Positions 9,219 through 21,270 of a DNA stretch of 64,000 bases are shown in pieces. Positions within the stretch are counted from its first letter, which is position 1, and every line of letters begins with the position of its first letter. Below the pieces are notes generated by a model. It was given only the letters and a program-made list of their open reading frames with translations, ran no database searches and had not been told where the DNA came from. The position numbers and the translations under genes were made by a program. The DNA is taken from contig RPFO01000156.1 in the NCBI GenBank assembly GCA_009746045.1, positions 2,049,345 to 2,113,344 of the forward strand, given 5' to 3'. Source of the stretch: Mesostigma viride. Lineage: Eukaryota; Streptophyta; Mesostigmatophyceae; Mesostigmatales; Mesostigmataceae.

Positions 9219-12200
9219 TCACTTGTTGAAGCTGCCATCAAACCCAGAGAAGCCCGCGAGCAGGAAGACATGGTAGTAGGGCTTCTTCTCCAGCTGGTTG
9301 CACCAGTTCCATGCGGACGTGAGCCGGCCGTCAATGCACGAGCCCGCGTCGAAGAAGTTGTCGGCGCCGCTGCCGTCAAACGCGTGCCGGAAGAAGTCGG
9401 TCAGGATGAGCTTGCGCAGGCGCTCTGCGCCGCCGAACGTGGAGTCGATGTATGACGCGACGCCCTCGTCCCTGCGGAGGGCGTCGAGGCGGTCCAGGGT
9501 GATGATGACCGGGTTGAGGATGCGGGAGACCTGCGTGTACTTGTCGATGAAGATGAGTGCGTTGGGCACGTTGTGGTCTGCGGGGGGGGGGGGGGGGGCA
9601 AAACAGGGGGGTGGGTGGGTGTGGAGGGGGGGGGGGGGCAAGAAAGGGGGGTTGGCCGGGATGTGTGTGTGTGGGGGAAGGGGGGGAAGGAGGACAGAGG
9701 ATGCGACGGACATAAAAGGGAAACGGAAATAAAAACAGTGTCTTTCTCTTATGGCGACCAAACCCATGCCTCCCAAAACATCAACAATCCCACACTCATT
9801 ATCCAACCGTATGTATCCCCCACCCCACCCAAAAAGATATAACTCACCGGCCTCGCAACTACCCACCACCCTCGGTCAGCTCCACCTCCCCTGACAGAAA
9901 TATACGTATATATATTAATTTAATTGCCCAACTCACCACCCAGGTGGATGACGGACGACCCCACCCAGTCGCCACCCACGCGCCGCTGCATGTTGTACAG
10001 TATCCGCTGGATGCTGCGCGAGACGCTGGGCGCGGCCTGGACGCGGTTCAACCCCTGGCCCGTGTCGCGCAGCGCGTAGTGGTTGCGCTCGGCCAGCAGG
10101 TCCTCGTCCGCCGCGTACCACAGCTTGAACATGTCGTGCAGGATGTCGCGCCAGAGGGAGAGGGACTGCAGCACGTAGCGGTACTGCCGCTCGTGGTTGT
10201 GGGTCAGGCGCGCGCCCTCGCGGCCACCGTGAATCGCGAGCGAGCTGCCGGGGTCAAACTTGTCGGGGCTGAAGAAGGTCGTCAGGTACGTGATCATCTG
10301 GCGGCGGGGTTGGGACAAATAGGGGAGGCCCGATGGCATATATAATAAAAATACAGAATTAGCTATTAGATAGCAATGAGACAACCAGCGCAGGCCAGAA
10401 ATCTGGAGAGTAAACAGATTAGGATCATTATGGGCATGATTGCAAGTGATATGGTGGTAGTGGGCTCGGTTTATGAGAATATAGTAATTCCGTACACGAT
10501 CGTCTGGCAGTCAGCACGTGAGAAACGGAGATTATTATGCTGAAACTTATGCACAGTACGCGTGGGCAAGACACGCAGGGGCAAGACACGCTAAAGGTTT
10601 TTCTTGCCCATATACAACCAACATACATAGTCCCACATATGTCGCCTAAACATAGCACGCATTTAGAGCTCCACTTGTGTTGCCTGGATGTAGCCCACAT
10701 ACACCGCCCCACATATGTCGCCCAATTCTCGCCCACATATACCTCCCAACACACACACATAGCCCACAAAAGTCGCCCGCCTCCAGTTGGTGGTATCGGT
10801 AGAGTAACAGTCCATATAACCTATATACAGCCTGCGTACAGCACGGACTGATCTGTGACTGGTCGTATCCATACAACATATCCCCGATAGAGCCCATATA
10901 AAGCCTGCACCAAGCCTGCACCAAGCCTGCACCAAGCCTGCACCAAGCCTGCACCAAGCCTGCACCAAGCCTGCACCAAGCCTGCACCAAGCCTGCACCA
11001 AGCCTGCACCAAGCCTGCACCAAGCCTGCACCAAGCCTGCACCAAGCCGGCATCAAGCCTGCACCAAGCCTGCAACAAGCCTGAACACCACCTGCGCCGT
11101 ACCTGGTCGACAGGGTCCCTGTTGGACACCAGGAAGCTGTTGTTGTCGCCGATGGAGTAGAGGCACGTGCGCAGGTCGTCGGCACTCAGCCCCTCCCCCA
11201 GCTTCATGCGGTTGGCAGTCGCGTAGCGCCGCACCAGCGTCTCCACCGCGTTCTCCTTGGCCTTGACCTGGGGGTTAGAAAATATAGGTATACAGTCAGG
11301 GCGTCAGCATGTAAGCCACCGAGGCCTTGACGTGGGGGCGGGCGGGCGGGTGGTGAGGAAATTAGCATACAGCTGGCTGTCTCATGATATAGGTGAGTGA
11401 TAAAGCGGGGGGGGAATTCAGACATTAGGCACCTTCAACTTGACATGGAGAGGGGGGGTGGCGCGTATACGTGAATGAAAGCAGAGAGGGGGGAGCAAAC
11501 AGTAAGCACATTCGATATGTTGGACTTGACCGTGGGCGGGCCACATAAGGGGTTAACAAGCAGAAAAAGAACGGGGACAAAAAAAGGACATGTCATACAA
11601 TGACCTGGGCTGGGTTGAGATGTGAGCTCTTACTTCATCAACAAACTACTTAATCAACAAGCTACACTAATCAACAAGCTACGTAGACAAATACATCGTG
11701 ATTCAATGCCATAAATATCCACATAAGAATATGAGATACAATCTGCTATATGAGATATATAACAGAATTATCGAGATCACAAAAAGCCTGACCCACCTCT
11801 CGCCGGACCTCCGGACGCGACTTCTCCCTCCCCTCCTTGGTATACGGGACGATCGCCCTGGTGGCCACCTCGACGAGCGGGTCATCGAGCATGGCCGCCG
11901 CGCCGCCCGCGCTTAGCCGCGCGTGAACCGTCTTGATGGGGATGACGCACCGAAACTCGAGCAGCTCCTGGATCTCAGGCAGCACGCTGTCCTGGAGAAG
12001 GTACATGAGTTTCCCATAGTCGGAGCGCATTTTCTCCGGGTTCATGATCTTGTGCCGCCGGCCGAGCTCAAAGGCATCCTGGAAGAAGGCGGCGTTGTCG
12101 ACAAAGCTGCGGCCCTGCACCAGCGCTTGCCCCTTCTTGTAGTCGGATGCGACGACGAGGCCTGAGAGGATCGCGCACACGTCCATGATCTGCCAGGAGG

Positions 12201-14371
12201 GGGGGTGATGGAGCGGGAAGGAAGAGTTCCAAAACATTAAATCAGGGTTTTATGTGAGTCAGGGGGGAGAAGAGGGGAGTGGAAAGGGGGGAAGATGGCG
12301 GGGAGAGAGGGCGATATTCCTAGAGGTTTCGAGGCAGGTTGTATTTTGAGGGAGGGGGAAGTGAAGGGAAAAGGCAGGAAAGGGGGGGGGCATTAAACTG
12401 AAACATAATCGGAAAATGCAAGAAATCAAGGATTTACCAGGTTTCTTTTTTTTTTGGGGGGGGGGCGGAGTAGGATGGGAGTTTGCAGGAGGGAGGTGAG
12501 ATCAATTTCATGGTCGAGGAGCCAGTCGGTAATACAGATATTGATATTGTATTAGTGCATGTGCAGAAGGCAGTCAGGCCTACTCTTCACTACAATCTGC
12601 CTTTCTGCACCTCCTTCACCAATTTCATTGAAGTCCCTAAGGCAAACATATTGCGAGCCTAAATTAATAAAAGCAGAAATTGCCGCTGTGCTACAAACTA
12701 TATAAAAATTTAAACTACAATTTTCCCACTTTGAGCGACAGGATATGCTCAGACAAGCTTGTTTTACCTTTTCCCAGCATTACAAACATGAGAAAGGCAT
12801 GGCATATCTGGCCAGCCTTGGACATTGCAAGCAAGCGAAGGAAACCGTAGCCAATGTCAACATCATCTAAGCAGCATTCCAAGAGACCTTCATTTGCAGA
12901 TTGGCAAATTTAGCCAGCTCCTCCCGCCTCCACACCTGACAAGGATTCAGGGTGTACCTTTTACTGCCAGGAGTAACTAAAGCACCAGGTTGAAACGGTA
13001 GTTTACAGCTGTATCAGCATATTCGCGACACTCCCGGAGATATCGCCCGAGAGGGGGGGGGGGTCAAGCACCCCCCCCCCCCCCCCCCAGCCACGGGAAC
13101 CCCCCGGGGTTAGGGGGTCAGACCCCTCTCCCCCCCCCCTCATGCGTTGCCAACCCCAGGGGGTCCAGGGGGGGGGGCGTAAAGAAGGCTTGCGCCCCAC
13201 CCCCCCCCCCCTCCCCTGACGTCGACCAAGGTTCGCACATGGTAATGACCTTAAATATTTTATATCTTGGGAAAAACCTCGGCGGCAAAGGTAATGGGGC
13301 CCAGAGGGAGGGAGGGGGGCAGGGGGAGAGGGGAAGGGGGGGGGTTGTCGGACCCCCCTCCCCCCTCACCCGGGCCAATGGGAACCCCCCAGGGTCGGGG
13401 CGATACCTCCGGGGCGGTCGCGAAAAGTCTGGTAGAATGAAATAGGATAGATAGTCTGGGACCTGAAGGAGACGTACTTGTGCATGAATCCGCTGGGACC
13501 GCTTCCCAAAAATGATGTCTACTTTGTCGGTGTATTCTGATACGTTTAATGCAGACTCCAGCAACCGCAGCAGCTTGCGTTCCTCGAAAGCCAGCCTCAA
13601 TGGGATGTACCGAGCGCGCTCTGCATACTCGCTGACTGGTAGGTCAGGCAGGTTCTGTACAGGATGGATATGTGCCACATCCACTTGATAGTTTGTGCCG
13701 CCGTCGGCAGCCTTGCCGTCGTCGTCGCCGTCGCTCATTTCATCTTCCGCATGCGTGGCAGCACTCTGCAATCAGAAGCATAAAAATGCCACCCGGAAAT
13801 TAATGGTAGGTCGGGAAAGATAACGAAACAAATAATGCGGGGAAACAAATTTGAGAAATAGAAAAAAAACTGTACATTCAAATAAACCAATTCAATACGC
13901 TACCTGCTTTTTTTCTGCTTCAGGTTGGGAATTCTCGTCACGTGCCGGGGTCAGCTTGGATCCCGGCACCAGAGGCACCGCGACATGCGCGGCACGTTTG
14001 CCTCGCCTGTGCTGCGCATGGAAGCACACTTCGCAATAAATGTCGTCGCATTGCGGGCATTTCACTTGAGCTGGCTGGTCCTCGCACTCAACGCATGTGT
14101 TTGCAGGTTTTGAAGGTTCCGGATTACTGGCATCTTGAGACGCCTCCATGTTGTCATTGACCAGCAAGGAGGCGTCATCTCCGTCAAGAATATTCCCAAG
14201 CACGGTATTAGTCGCAGTCATCCGGATAGGCAGCGGGGCTTCCTCATCTTCCATGGAAGAGGAAGAAGAAAAAACGTTCCCCGTTTTGGTGAAAGGGGCG
14301 AAAGGAAGCTGCCTGCACTGTTTAGCACTCTCTTGTTGGCAAGCTGGTTCGGCAGAAACTGCCCTTTTCAT
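9219..14371 (-). CDS. UPF0652 (DUF2009) family protein with N-terminal B-box zinc finger
   Basis: Six exons read on the minus strand: 14371-13904, 13765-13478, 12189-11797, 11267-11103, 10297-9937, 9577-9219 (677 aa). All introns are GT-AG and the phases agree. Residues about 93-129 form a B-box (C-x2-C ... C-x2-C-x4-C-x2-C ... H), which suggests a protein-binding role. From about residue 170 the DUF2009 domain follows, with the hallmark stretches RDTGQGLNRVQAAP, GSSVIH(L)GDHNVPNAL, FFRHAFDGSGADNFFDAGS and SAWNWC. The family is conserved in plants, amoebae and fungi, but its biochemical role is unknown to me. The start is chosen at MKRAVS; an in-frame ATG 90 bases upstream (14461) is an alternative. 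The end of exon 2 was placed at GTACGT, with a second GT nearby. It is divergent to the PRPS6 gene. Confidence 0.88.
10901..11085. repeat. 11-bp minisatellite in intron 4 of the UPF0652 gene
   Basis: About 16-17 nearly perfect copies of CACCAAGCCTG lie just inside the 5' end of intron 4 (donor at 11102/11101). On the coding strand the unit reads CAGGCTTGGTG, and the first bases of the intron already resemble it. The period is not a multiple of three. Confidence 0.95.
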
Positions 14372-15110
14372 TAAGCTGTGGGGAGAAGCGTGGGGGAGCG
14401 ACACCCCTACAACTGCTTGGCTGCATGCGTGACCTAGCCAAATGTAAACCGTGCAAAGCACTAGGGTCCAGCGACGAGTCAGTGTAGCAAATTACATGAA
14501 ACCATGGCCGTCAATTTGTGCAGACTGTGCCAAAAAACTGCCCAATGCGGCCTGGGACTTCGGAGGCAGACTGGTTGCTGGACGTGTGTCGCGCGCTGTT
14601 GACTCGGGCGTCAAATATTGATCGGGGCTTTGCATCAAGCCTCATTTGACGGACATGACGACGAACTAGTCGGGACAGTGTGCGGAACATTAACGGAGAC
14701 GTGCGGGAATGACAAGCAAGCCGGGACAATTCCAAGCATGCTTTGTAACTTCCCGTTCCGGGAAGCGGGATTCTAGCGCCTGATACTTTATGCGTTCTTG
14801 TTGCAGCCTGTCGATGGCGGGGTTTCAAAGTTGAACGTACAGCCGCTAGGTGCCAACGCCGAGTGCGAAGTGCGAACCTGCCACAATCATTTGCGCTAAA
14901 CAGCGCCAAAGTAGAAAATAGGGTGCTATGATCTACAAGCCGGCGCGACGCGACGCGGCAGCCAGGTTTGATGCCCACGGGCCACGGCCGGCCAAGCTCG
15001 CGTGCGTGACCCCCGTCACAGCAACAAAGGCCCGAGACGATGCCACATACCGGCGCTGCCGGGGCTGGCTTATCCAATGCGATAGTGAGGTTGCGGCAGA
15101 TTCAATAGCT
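14372..15110. promoter_or_regulatory. Shared upstream region of the divergent UPF0652 and PRPS6 genes
   Basis: About 740 bases separate the two start codons, so both promoters must lie here or overlap. No clear TATA box was identified. A possible upstream in-frame Met of PRPS6 at 14928 is not needed, because the transit peptide starts well at 15111. Confidence 0.5.
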
Positions 15111-15826
15111 ATGGCTGCCATCGCGTCAACTTCTTCCCTGGCTGTGTGCACCAGCGTCGCGGCTGTGGCCGCCACGCCTTGCGCTCGCACCAACAGCGTG
15201 CGCGGAAATGCCCTGGCCCCAGCGCCCATGCGCGCCATCAAGCTAGCCTTCAATGCTAAGGGCCTTGTGCCAAGCCGTAGCCGACAGTCCAAGCCAGCTA
15301 GCAACATTGTTACCGCGGCCCTTGCCCAAGCGGCACCAGCTGCCGGCGCTGCTTCTAGCTATCCTGATGGTGTTGGCCGCTACGAAACTGCTGTCCTTTT
15401 CCGCCCCGACATGTCTGAGGAGGAAAGGACCGAGGCAATTGACCGCTATGAGTCCTGGTTGATTAAGGAGGGAGGCATGGAGGTGCGAAAAACCGAAATT
15501 CAACGTAGCGCTGTAATCTCTGTTATATTAGAAGCGGCATATTGTGTATAGTGATTAGTCGGCTGTCGGCTGAATGCTGCGTGTGTCTGCTCTGCCCTTT
15601 GTTTGGTACCGTGCAGGTTGAGGCTTTCACGCGTGGCTCCCACTCTCTTCAGTACGAGATCAGGAAGGCCAACCCGGCTGGAGAGACTGTCCGTTATACC
15701 GACAGCATTTTCGTCATCTACTCTTTCGTAATCCAGAAGTCCGCGATCGAGAGGATGGCCGCCGCACTGCGATTGGATTACGACGTCCTTCGCTACCAGA
15801 GCTTCAAGCAGAAGCTGGTGTTGTAA
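15111..15826 (+). CDS. PRPS6: Plastid 30S ribosomal protein S6 (bS6c)
   Basis: Two exons, 15111-15482 and 15617-15826, joined in phase 0 (193 aa). The first 70-80 residues are rich in Ala, Ser, Thr and Arg with almost no acid, as expected of a chloroplast transit peptide. Mature S6 then begins near GVGRYETAVLFRPDMSEEE and continues after the intron with VEAFTRGSHSLQYEIRKA. The fold and the order of blocks match bacterial and plastid bS6, which binds the S18 site on the 30S platform. The ATG at 15111 opens the transit peptide, so I prefer it to upstream ones. The stop codon overlaps a TGTAA. Nuclear-encoded, plastid-targeted; confidence in identity is high. Confidence 0.93.
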
Positions 15827-16224
15827 ATGTTCCGGAAGAATGCCTAGGTTTCCAATTCTGAATGAGGACATGACGTCACGGATTCATGTATGAAACCAAG
15901 GGAAGGCTTCAGGTTTTATGTACCATCAAACTACGATTGCATGGAAAGTTTCTTCTTGATGGGGTGCCTGGACACGCACGAAGTGCCAAACTTGGACTTT
16001 GCTGAGGTCATCCAAGAATTTTTAGGTATACGCCGGTGCGTAATATACGCCACTGCGAAATGTACGCCTGCTGCCACTCACTCCCATCATGAATCGGAAG
16101 GCCAGCATGCTTCTTTAAGTTTTAAATAGATTGAACAATTGTCGTGCCCGCCTGCCACCACGCAGCCATGAGTTTTAATAAATGAATCTATTATTGAAAA
16201 ACAAAGCCATTCACGGGGATGCAG
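15827..16224. other. 3' flank of PRPS6, no further gene seen
   Basis: A short open stretch at 15890-16129 has no recognisable features. The region probably holds the PRPS6 3' UTR. Confidence 0.5.
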
Positions 16225-16590
16225 TAATGAAGTGAGAATATACAACTATTTCTGGACGCATGGTGGTCCAACGATGTGGGAGGACTAGAGCAGTTGTCTG
16301 CTATGAAAGGCGCGATGATCGCGGAAGCCGCGTGGCTGTTTGTTGGAAGATCTGCATGGAGGGAGGACAGCGAACAGAAAGAAGGATAGCCAGGTGATGT
16401 ATGGAAAGAGAAAGCATGGATAGGGAGGACTTTTTAGAAAAAAATGGGAGCAAAGCCAAGAAGCTTATTTTTTTCTTTAATAATAGGTATGTCGTGTACC
16501 ATTCTAGTACATGTCATGAAGTGAGACAACTATGCCTGGACGCATGGCAATCCAACACGTCGCGGAAGGTCTAGGGTAGTTGTCTGAGCG
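16225..16590. repeat. Two copies of a short hairpin-forming dispersed repeat
   Basis: Copies at about 16225-16305 and 16515-16590 share ATGAAGTGAGA..ACAACTAT, then TGGACGCATGG, and close with AGTTGTCTG. The opening GAGACAACTA and closing TAGTTGTCTG are inverted repeats (9 of 10 in the second copy). The same left arm recurs at 30741 and 31489. Confidence 0.7.
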
Positions 16591-16796
16591 GAAAGCCCGC
16601 GGGAGCCATTAACTAATTCATAAATTTAACACGTGCTCTCGTATAGGGAGTCACGAAACACGTAAGTGCTTTTAATCCCTGAGTGTGCACAACGGGTAGG
16701 GGGGCAGAGACCCCCCCTTTCCACATTAATTAATTAATCAATTAAATAAACTTGTGCTCCCGTTGGCCGGGAGTCACGGAGCATTAACCCCGATTA

Positions 16797-17826
16797 AAAA
16801 AAAACTAAATTAAATTATAACATGCCTCTGTGGGGAGGTCATGTAGCACATATTCCATGATGGATGGGGTGGAGGAAGCCGCGTGATCGAACTATCCTAA
16901 CTCTAAGCTATCTAGAAAATCCTAACTACACTACTCATCAAAACGCCTCCTCCGCTTGGGGGGAGGGGGCTTGCCCACAGGGTCGGGCGTGTGCGCCTTG
17001 ACAATCTTCTTCCACCGCGTCTTGTCCTGCATGGCAGTCAAAAGACGGGAGAGAGAGTGGATGCGGTGCTCAAACTGGGCTGGGACCACTAGGTCGTCCA
17101 GCAACATCTGAACGTAGTTCGTGACAGGTTTCCCTACCCTTTTGGGAATGTCCGCGGGGCCAGGCCAGGTCAGAATGTGCCGCCCTGGCTGGCCAAGCCG
17201 CTGGGGGCCGGCCAGACCAAGGGTGGTGTCGACCTGGCTGGTGCGGGCAAGGTGTCCTACAAATGCTATCCTACGCTGCCTAATCTCGTCCGAAACACGA
17301 GGCATGCCATGATACAAAGACTCTGATGACGGACGCTCGGAAAAACCTACGTTAAGGACCTGTCGGAGCATCCTGTAAACCGTGCCGTCTAGCCTAGCTG
17401 CCAGTTTGGGTGGGAGGGTCCACGCCTCGGCGCCATACGTGAGCACCGTGAGGACGAGGACCTTGAAGAGCATGCGCTTGCGGTGCCCGCCCAGGCCCTT
17501 CGAGCGCCAGTAGGGTGTGAGCGAACGGAGCTTGGCCCAGGCAAAGCCGATGCGGGTGTCCACATCGTCGGCGGTGTCAGGAAGCCAGCTCCCCAACAGC
17601 TTGAAGCGGTCGCGGAACGGGACCTCCGTCCCGTCGAGCAGGCGCGGCAGCGGTGGTTTACTGGAGGCCCCAATCACCATCGCCTCGGTTTTGACACTAA
17701 TCTCCAACCCTACCGCCCGCGCCTCCAGGCCCAGGCAGTCCAGCCAGGTCTGAATGTGCTCGGGGCTCTCGATGAGGGTGGTATCATCCGCATAAATCAG
17801 GTCGGCAAGGCGGTAACCAGGTCTAA
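16797..17826 (-). pseudogene. 5'-truncated LINE: reverse transcriptase C-terminal part
   Basis: On the minus strand, reading from 17826, a frame opens with GYRLADLIYADDTTLIE. This contains the YADD catalytic pair of non-LTR reverse transcriptase. It runs to the stop at 16931 through the thumb and the long C-terminal part, including LTVLTYGAEAW, MLRQVLNVGF and RRIAFVGHLART. The 3' UTR extends to about 16797, where an A/T-rich tail begins. Everything upstream of the YADD region is missing, as in 5'-truncated LINE insertions. The remaining frame is intact for about 290 codons, so this is one of the younger copies here. Confidence 0.88.
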
Positions 17827-17861
17827 CCCCGATGGATGGATTTAATTGATTTAATTATTTA

Positions 17862-18440
17862 TTAAACTCGTGCTCCCGTTGGGGAGTCATGATCACGGAG
17901 CATTAGCCCTGATGGATGGATGGATGGATTAAAATGAAACTAAATTAAACTATACCATGCATCGATCCGTTGGGAGATCATGTAGCACATATTCCTTGCT
18001 GGATGGGTGGAGGTGGAAGAAGCCGCGTCATCAAACTAATTAACCTAATTACTCTAAGCTATCTAGTCTAGAAAATCCTAACTACACTACACAGCAAAAC
18101 ACCCCTTACTCTTGGGGGGGGGTGGCTTGCCCACAGAGGCTGGCGTGTGAGCCTGGACAATCGTCTGCCACCTCTTCTTGTTCTGCATGGCAGTCCAAAG
18201 AAGTCCTGAAGAAGGAGTGGATGCGGTGTTCAAACTGAGCTGGGACCACTAGGTCGGCGCCAGCAACATCTGGATGTAGTTCATGGCAGGTTTACCTAGC
18301 TTCCTGGGAATGTCCTTGGGGCCAGGCCAGGTCAAGATATGTCGCCCTGGTTGGCCAAGCCGCTGGGGGCCGGCCAGACCAAGGGCGGTGTCGACCTGGA
18401 TGGTGCAAGCAAGATGTCCTACAAATGCTATCCTACGTAG
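17862..18440 (-). mobile_element. LINE 3'-end fragments
   Basis: Minus-strand copies of the 3' UTR and last ORF2 codons of the same LINE family. They include a terminal hairpin at 17869-17891, a second degenerate one near 17964-17975, and the conserved stretch after the stop codon. They resemble the sequence just below 16931 but differ by many substitutions, so they are separate, older insertions. Confidence 0.75.
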
Positions 18441-20300
18441 CCTAATTAATTAAACTCGTGCTCCCGTTGGGGAGTCACGGAGCACCGAAGTGCTTTTGAT
18501 CCCTGTGTGTGCAAAACGGGAGAAAGGGCAGAGACCCCCAGTCTCCTTCATGCCAAAGGCATGCCACAGCTGCATTCGGGCACGTTAGCTAAACGGACAC
18601 GCTAACGATCGGGCAATCTGTGGGTGCAATAAGACCCATGTGAGCATGGCATAACAAGGAGCGTGGGCGAGTAAACTGATCATAGCCAATTAAGACGTAG
18701 CATGGCTGTACAACAAGGACTAAGCTAAGGCTACATGGCTGGTTGTGTACCGTGCGTTAGTGGTGCACGTGACTAGGTATGTTGGCACGGCTAGGCAAAC
18801 GTTCTAAGCATGGCTGCCGTGGCGGCAGTGACTACCAATGGATACAAGCTAGGGCTATTAGCTAGTCTAGCCCGCGGGCCGGGGGCGTCCACATGACACA
18901 TCTTGTGGTTGATCATCAGGTCCCCGCCCCTCCAGTACACCTTGGGCTTCTGGGGGTCCTGCTTGTGGCGGAGGTACTCCGGCCACAGGTCGCGTCGCTG
19001 CTGCTGCTGAGCGGGGTCAGGTCGTCGTCCAGCGTCCAGGTGAGGTCGTGCAACCGCTTGCGACGAGAGAGGAACCGCTGCTTGTCCTCACGGGAGGGGA
19101 AGGTGAGCAGAACTGGTGGGGGAGCCGCCTTGTCCCGTGAGTGGGGAAGGCGGTGACACCCACGCAGTTCTACCTCACCTACCAGGCCCATGAGGGTAAG
19201 GAGCTGGTCCTTGAGCTCGTCGGCAAGGGAGGTTGACGTCTCACCTGGCTTCTGGGGGAAACGACGCAGCACCACTCGGCACTCGCGGCGAGCGCGGTCG
19301 GTGGCCTCCCGTTGGCCTGGCGGTGATCCTGAGTCCAGCTCCTGGAGCTTCGTGGCGATGGCGTCGGTGGTGGAGGCGGTCGCTGACCGCAGCAGGTCCG
19401 CATGCATAGGAGAGGGGCGGGAGATCGCCAGCATCCAGCCGGGGTGGCTGGGATGCGATGGTGGCCGTCTGCTCCGCTATCTTTGGGACCTGTGAGGCCA
19501 GGGCCTCGGTGTGAGCGGTGATGGCTTCAAGCTTCTTCATGAGCACGCCGCACTTGCCCTCCACCTGGTTGAGGCGAGAGACAAGTGCAGCGTGCGTCTC
19601 AGATGCCTGCGCCACGGTGTGCAGCGCCGTGAACTGGGGTTGGAGCTTGTGGACGACCTTGGTTTCCACATTGGAGACCCGGGCCTCTGAACACCGTGTT
19701 GAGCGTCGTGTTCAGCGAGGTCAGCTTCTCCGGGCCAACGGCCAGGTCACGTGCTCCTCCAGCACTGCTCGGATGTCATCCTTGCAGAGGGAGGAAGCCG
19801 ATGTGGCTGTCGGCCGCGCAGGCTGGGCTGGGGCGCGGATCTTGGCTGCGATTTTGTCCATAGGTAGCTGGTAGAAGCTGCACATGCAGGATGGCGAGGC
19901 GGTGGTTGAGGTCTCCCCTGGTAAAGAACCTTTCCAGGTTCTCGTCGGGGATGGGCCCTGTGGCCCCATGGAGCTTGCGTTCCTGTGCCAAGAAACATGT
20001 GCACTATTTCGGCGCATGCTTCTGTGGACAGCTCTAGCCAGCGCGCTGAAAAGAAAAGCGGTCGTAATCTGACAGGTACCTGCGCCATAATTGTGTTCGT
20101 GGCAGGGTTTCTTGGGCTCGGGCGAGGCGCTTGGCGATGGGTTTGCTGGCGATGGATTTGCGAGCCCAGCCGGCTGGGCAAGGACGATGGTGAGTGGGTT
20201 GGGCTGGGAGCCGGAAAGCTCCGTTTCCAAACCCCGTTTTGCTTTTGGGGTCGTCATAGCTGCTTGTCACGTGCGTAACTTTGGCAATACTGCGTTTCAG
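18441..20300 (-). mobile_element. ORF1-only LINE relative (half-LINE)
   Basis: On the minus strand a frame begins near 20257 with a Ser/Pro-rich leader (SPSASPEPK) and, after frameshifts, reaches an RRM-like nucleic-acid-binding domain. Its signatures are LTFPSREDKQRFLSRRKRL and TWTLDDDLT, ending near 18916. This is the ORF1 type seen at 37.5-38.5 kb and 62.4-64 kb. About 450 bases of non-coding sequence follow, then a terminal stem-loop (18457-18479) and a TTAAT tail. No endonuclease or reverse transcriptase is present between ORF1 and the 3' end. It probably depended on an autonomous LINE. Confidence 0.75.
18457..18479 (-). other. 3'-terminal stem-loop of the half-LINE
   Basis: On the minus strand CGTG and CTCCC pair with GGGAG and CACG around a CAAC loop, with one bulged base between the two stem parts. 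It lies just before the A/T tail, the place where LINE reverse transcriptases recognise their template. Confidence 0.7.
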
Positions 20301-20436
20301 CCGTAACCGATTATACTGGCGTGTGCGTCTCAAAAAACGCATCGAATGCAAGTGGTCTGACCGAATTTGGGGCTCAGATGCAAAAGATCTGAACTCCGCC
20401 GTCAGCGATACCGCCGTCAGCCATTTTCGGTAAAGC

Positions 20437-20669
20437 TTTATTTGATGGATGGATCGGGACGGATGCTGCCTAATCTCGTCCGAAATACGAGGCATACCCT
20501 GATATGTAAAGACTCTAATTATTAATGACCTATGCTTGGAAAACCCTACATTCAGGACCTGTCGGAGCATCCTGTAAACCGTGCCGTCTTAGTAGCTTAG
20601 CCGCCTGTGTGTCTGTGAGTACGTGTCCACGCCTCGGCGCCATACCGTAAGCACCGTGAGGACAAGGAC
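20437..20669 (-). pseudogene. Degenerate LINE reverse transcriptase fragment
   Basis: The minus-strand translation shows GAEAW-like, MLRQVLNVGFSKH and GMPRISDEIRQ pieces that align with the LINE ORF2 C-terminal part at 17.0-17.5 kb, with small insertions and frameshifts. Confidence 0.8.
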
Positions 20670-20670
20670 C

Positions 20671-21270
20671 TGGATGGATGGATGGGTACACGCAATCCTA
20701 CAGGTCTAATCTTGAGGGGGCCACTCCGGCCGGCCCGCCACTTCTTGGTTATGCTGCTCGACGCCCATGCATTGCATGCTCCCCGTACGTGGGCACTGCT
20801 GGCAGTCGCTTTGCAGCTGCCGGCCATAAGCACGTACCGTGGCGGCGAGGACAGCTGGATGGATGGATGGGTACACGCAATCCTACCGGTCTAACCTTGA
20901 GGGGGCCACTCCGGCCCGCCACTTCTTGGTTATGCTGCTCGACGCCAATGCAATGCTCCCCGCACGTGGGCACTGCTGGCCAGCAGTCATCGCTTTGCGC
21001 CTCAGTGGGACAGCCGGCACGGCATGCTCCCCGTACGTGGGCACTGCTGGCAGTCGCTTTGCAGCTGCCGGCCATAAGCACGTACCGTGACGGCGAGGAC
21101 AGCTGGATGGATGGATGGGTACACGCAATCCTACCGGTCCGAACCTTGAGGGGGCCACTCCGGCCCGCCACTTCTTGGTTATGCATGCTGCTCGACGCCA
21201 ATGCAATGCTCCCCGCACGTGGGCACTGCTGGCAGTCATCGCTTTGCGCCTCAGTGGGACAGCCGGCACG
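20671..21270. repeat. Tandem repeat of about 165-245-bp units
   Basis: Three units start at 20671, 20859 and 21104, each opening with (GGAT)3 followed by GGGTACACGCAATCCTAC. Inside the units, sub-blocks ending CACGTACCGTG and CAGCCGGCACGG are shuffled. The array separates a minus-strand LINE piece from a plus-strand one. Confidence 0.9.

Noticed and set aside
10646..11185. Protein of repeated short units on the minus strand near 10.9-11.1 kb
   Set aside because: Translation of an 11-bp intronic minisatellite. Because 11 is not a multiple of three, all frames stay open by composition.
13118..13480. Extension of the UPF0652 exon 2 frame through 13.1-13.4 kb
   Set aside because: The stretch is G/C-run-rich intron, and the donor GTACGT joins exactly to exon 3 in the conserved frame.
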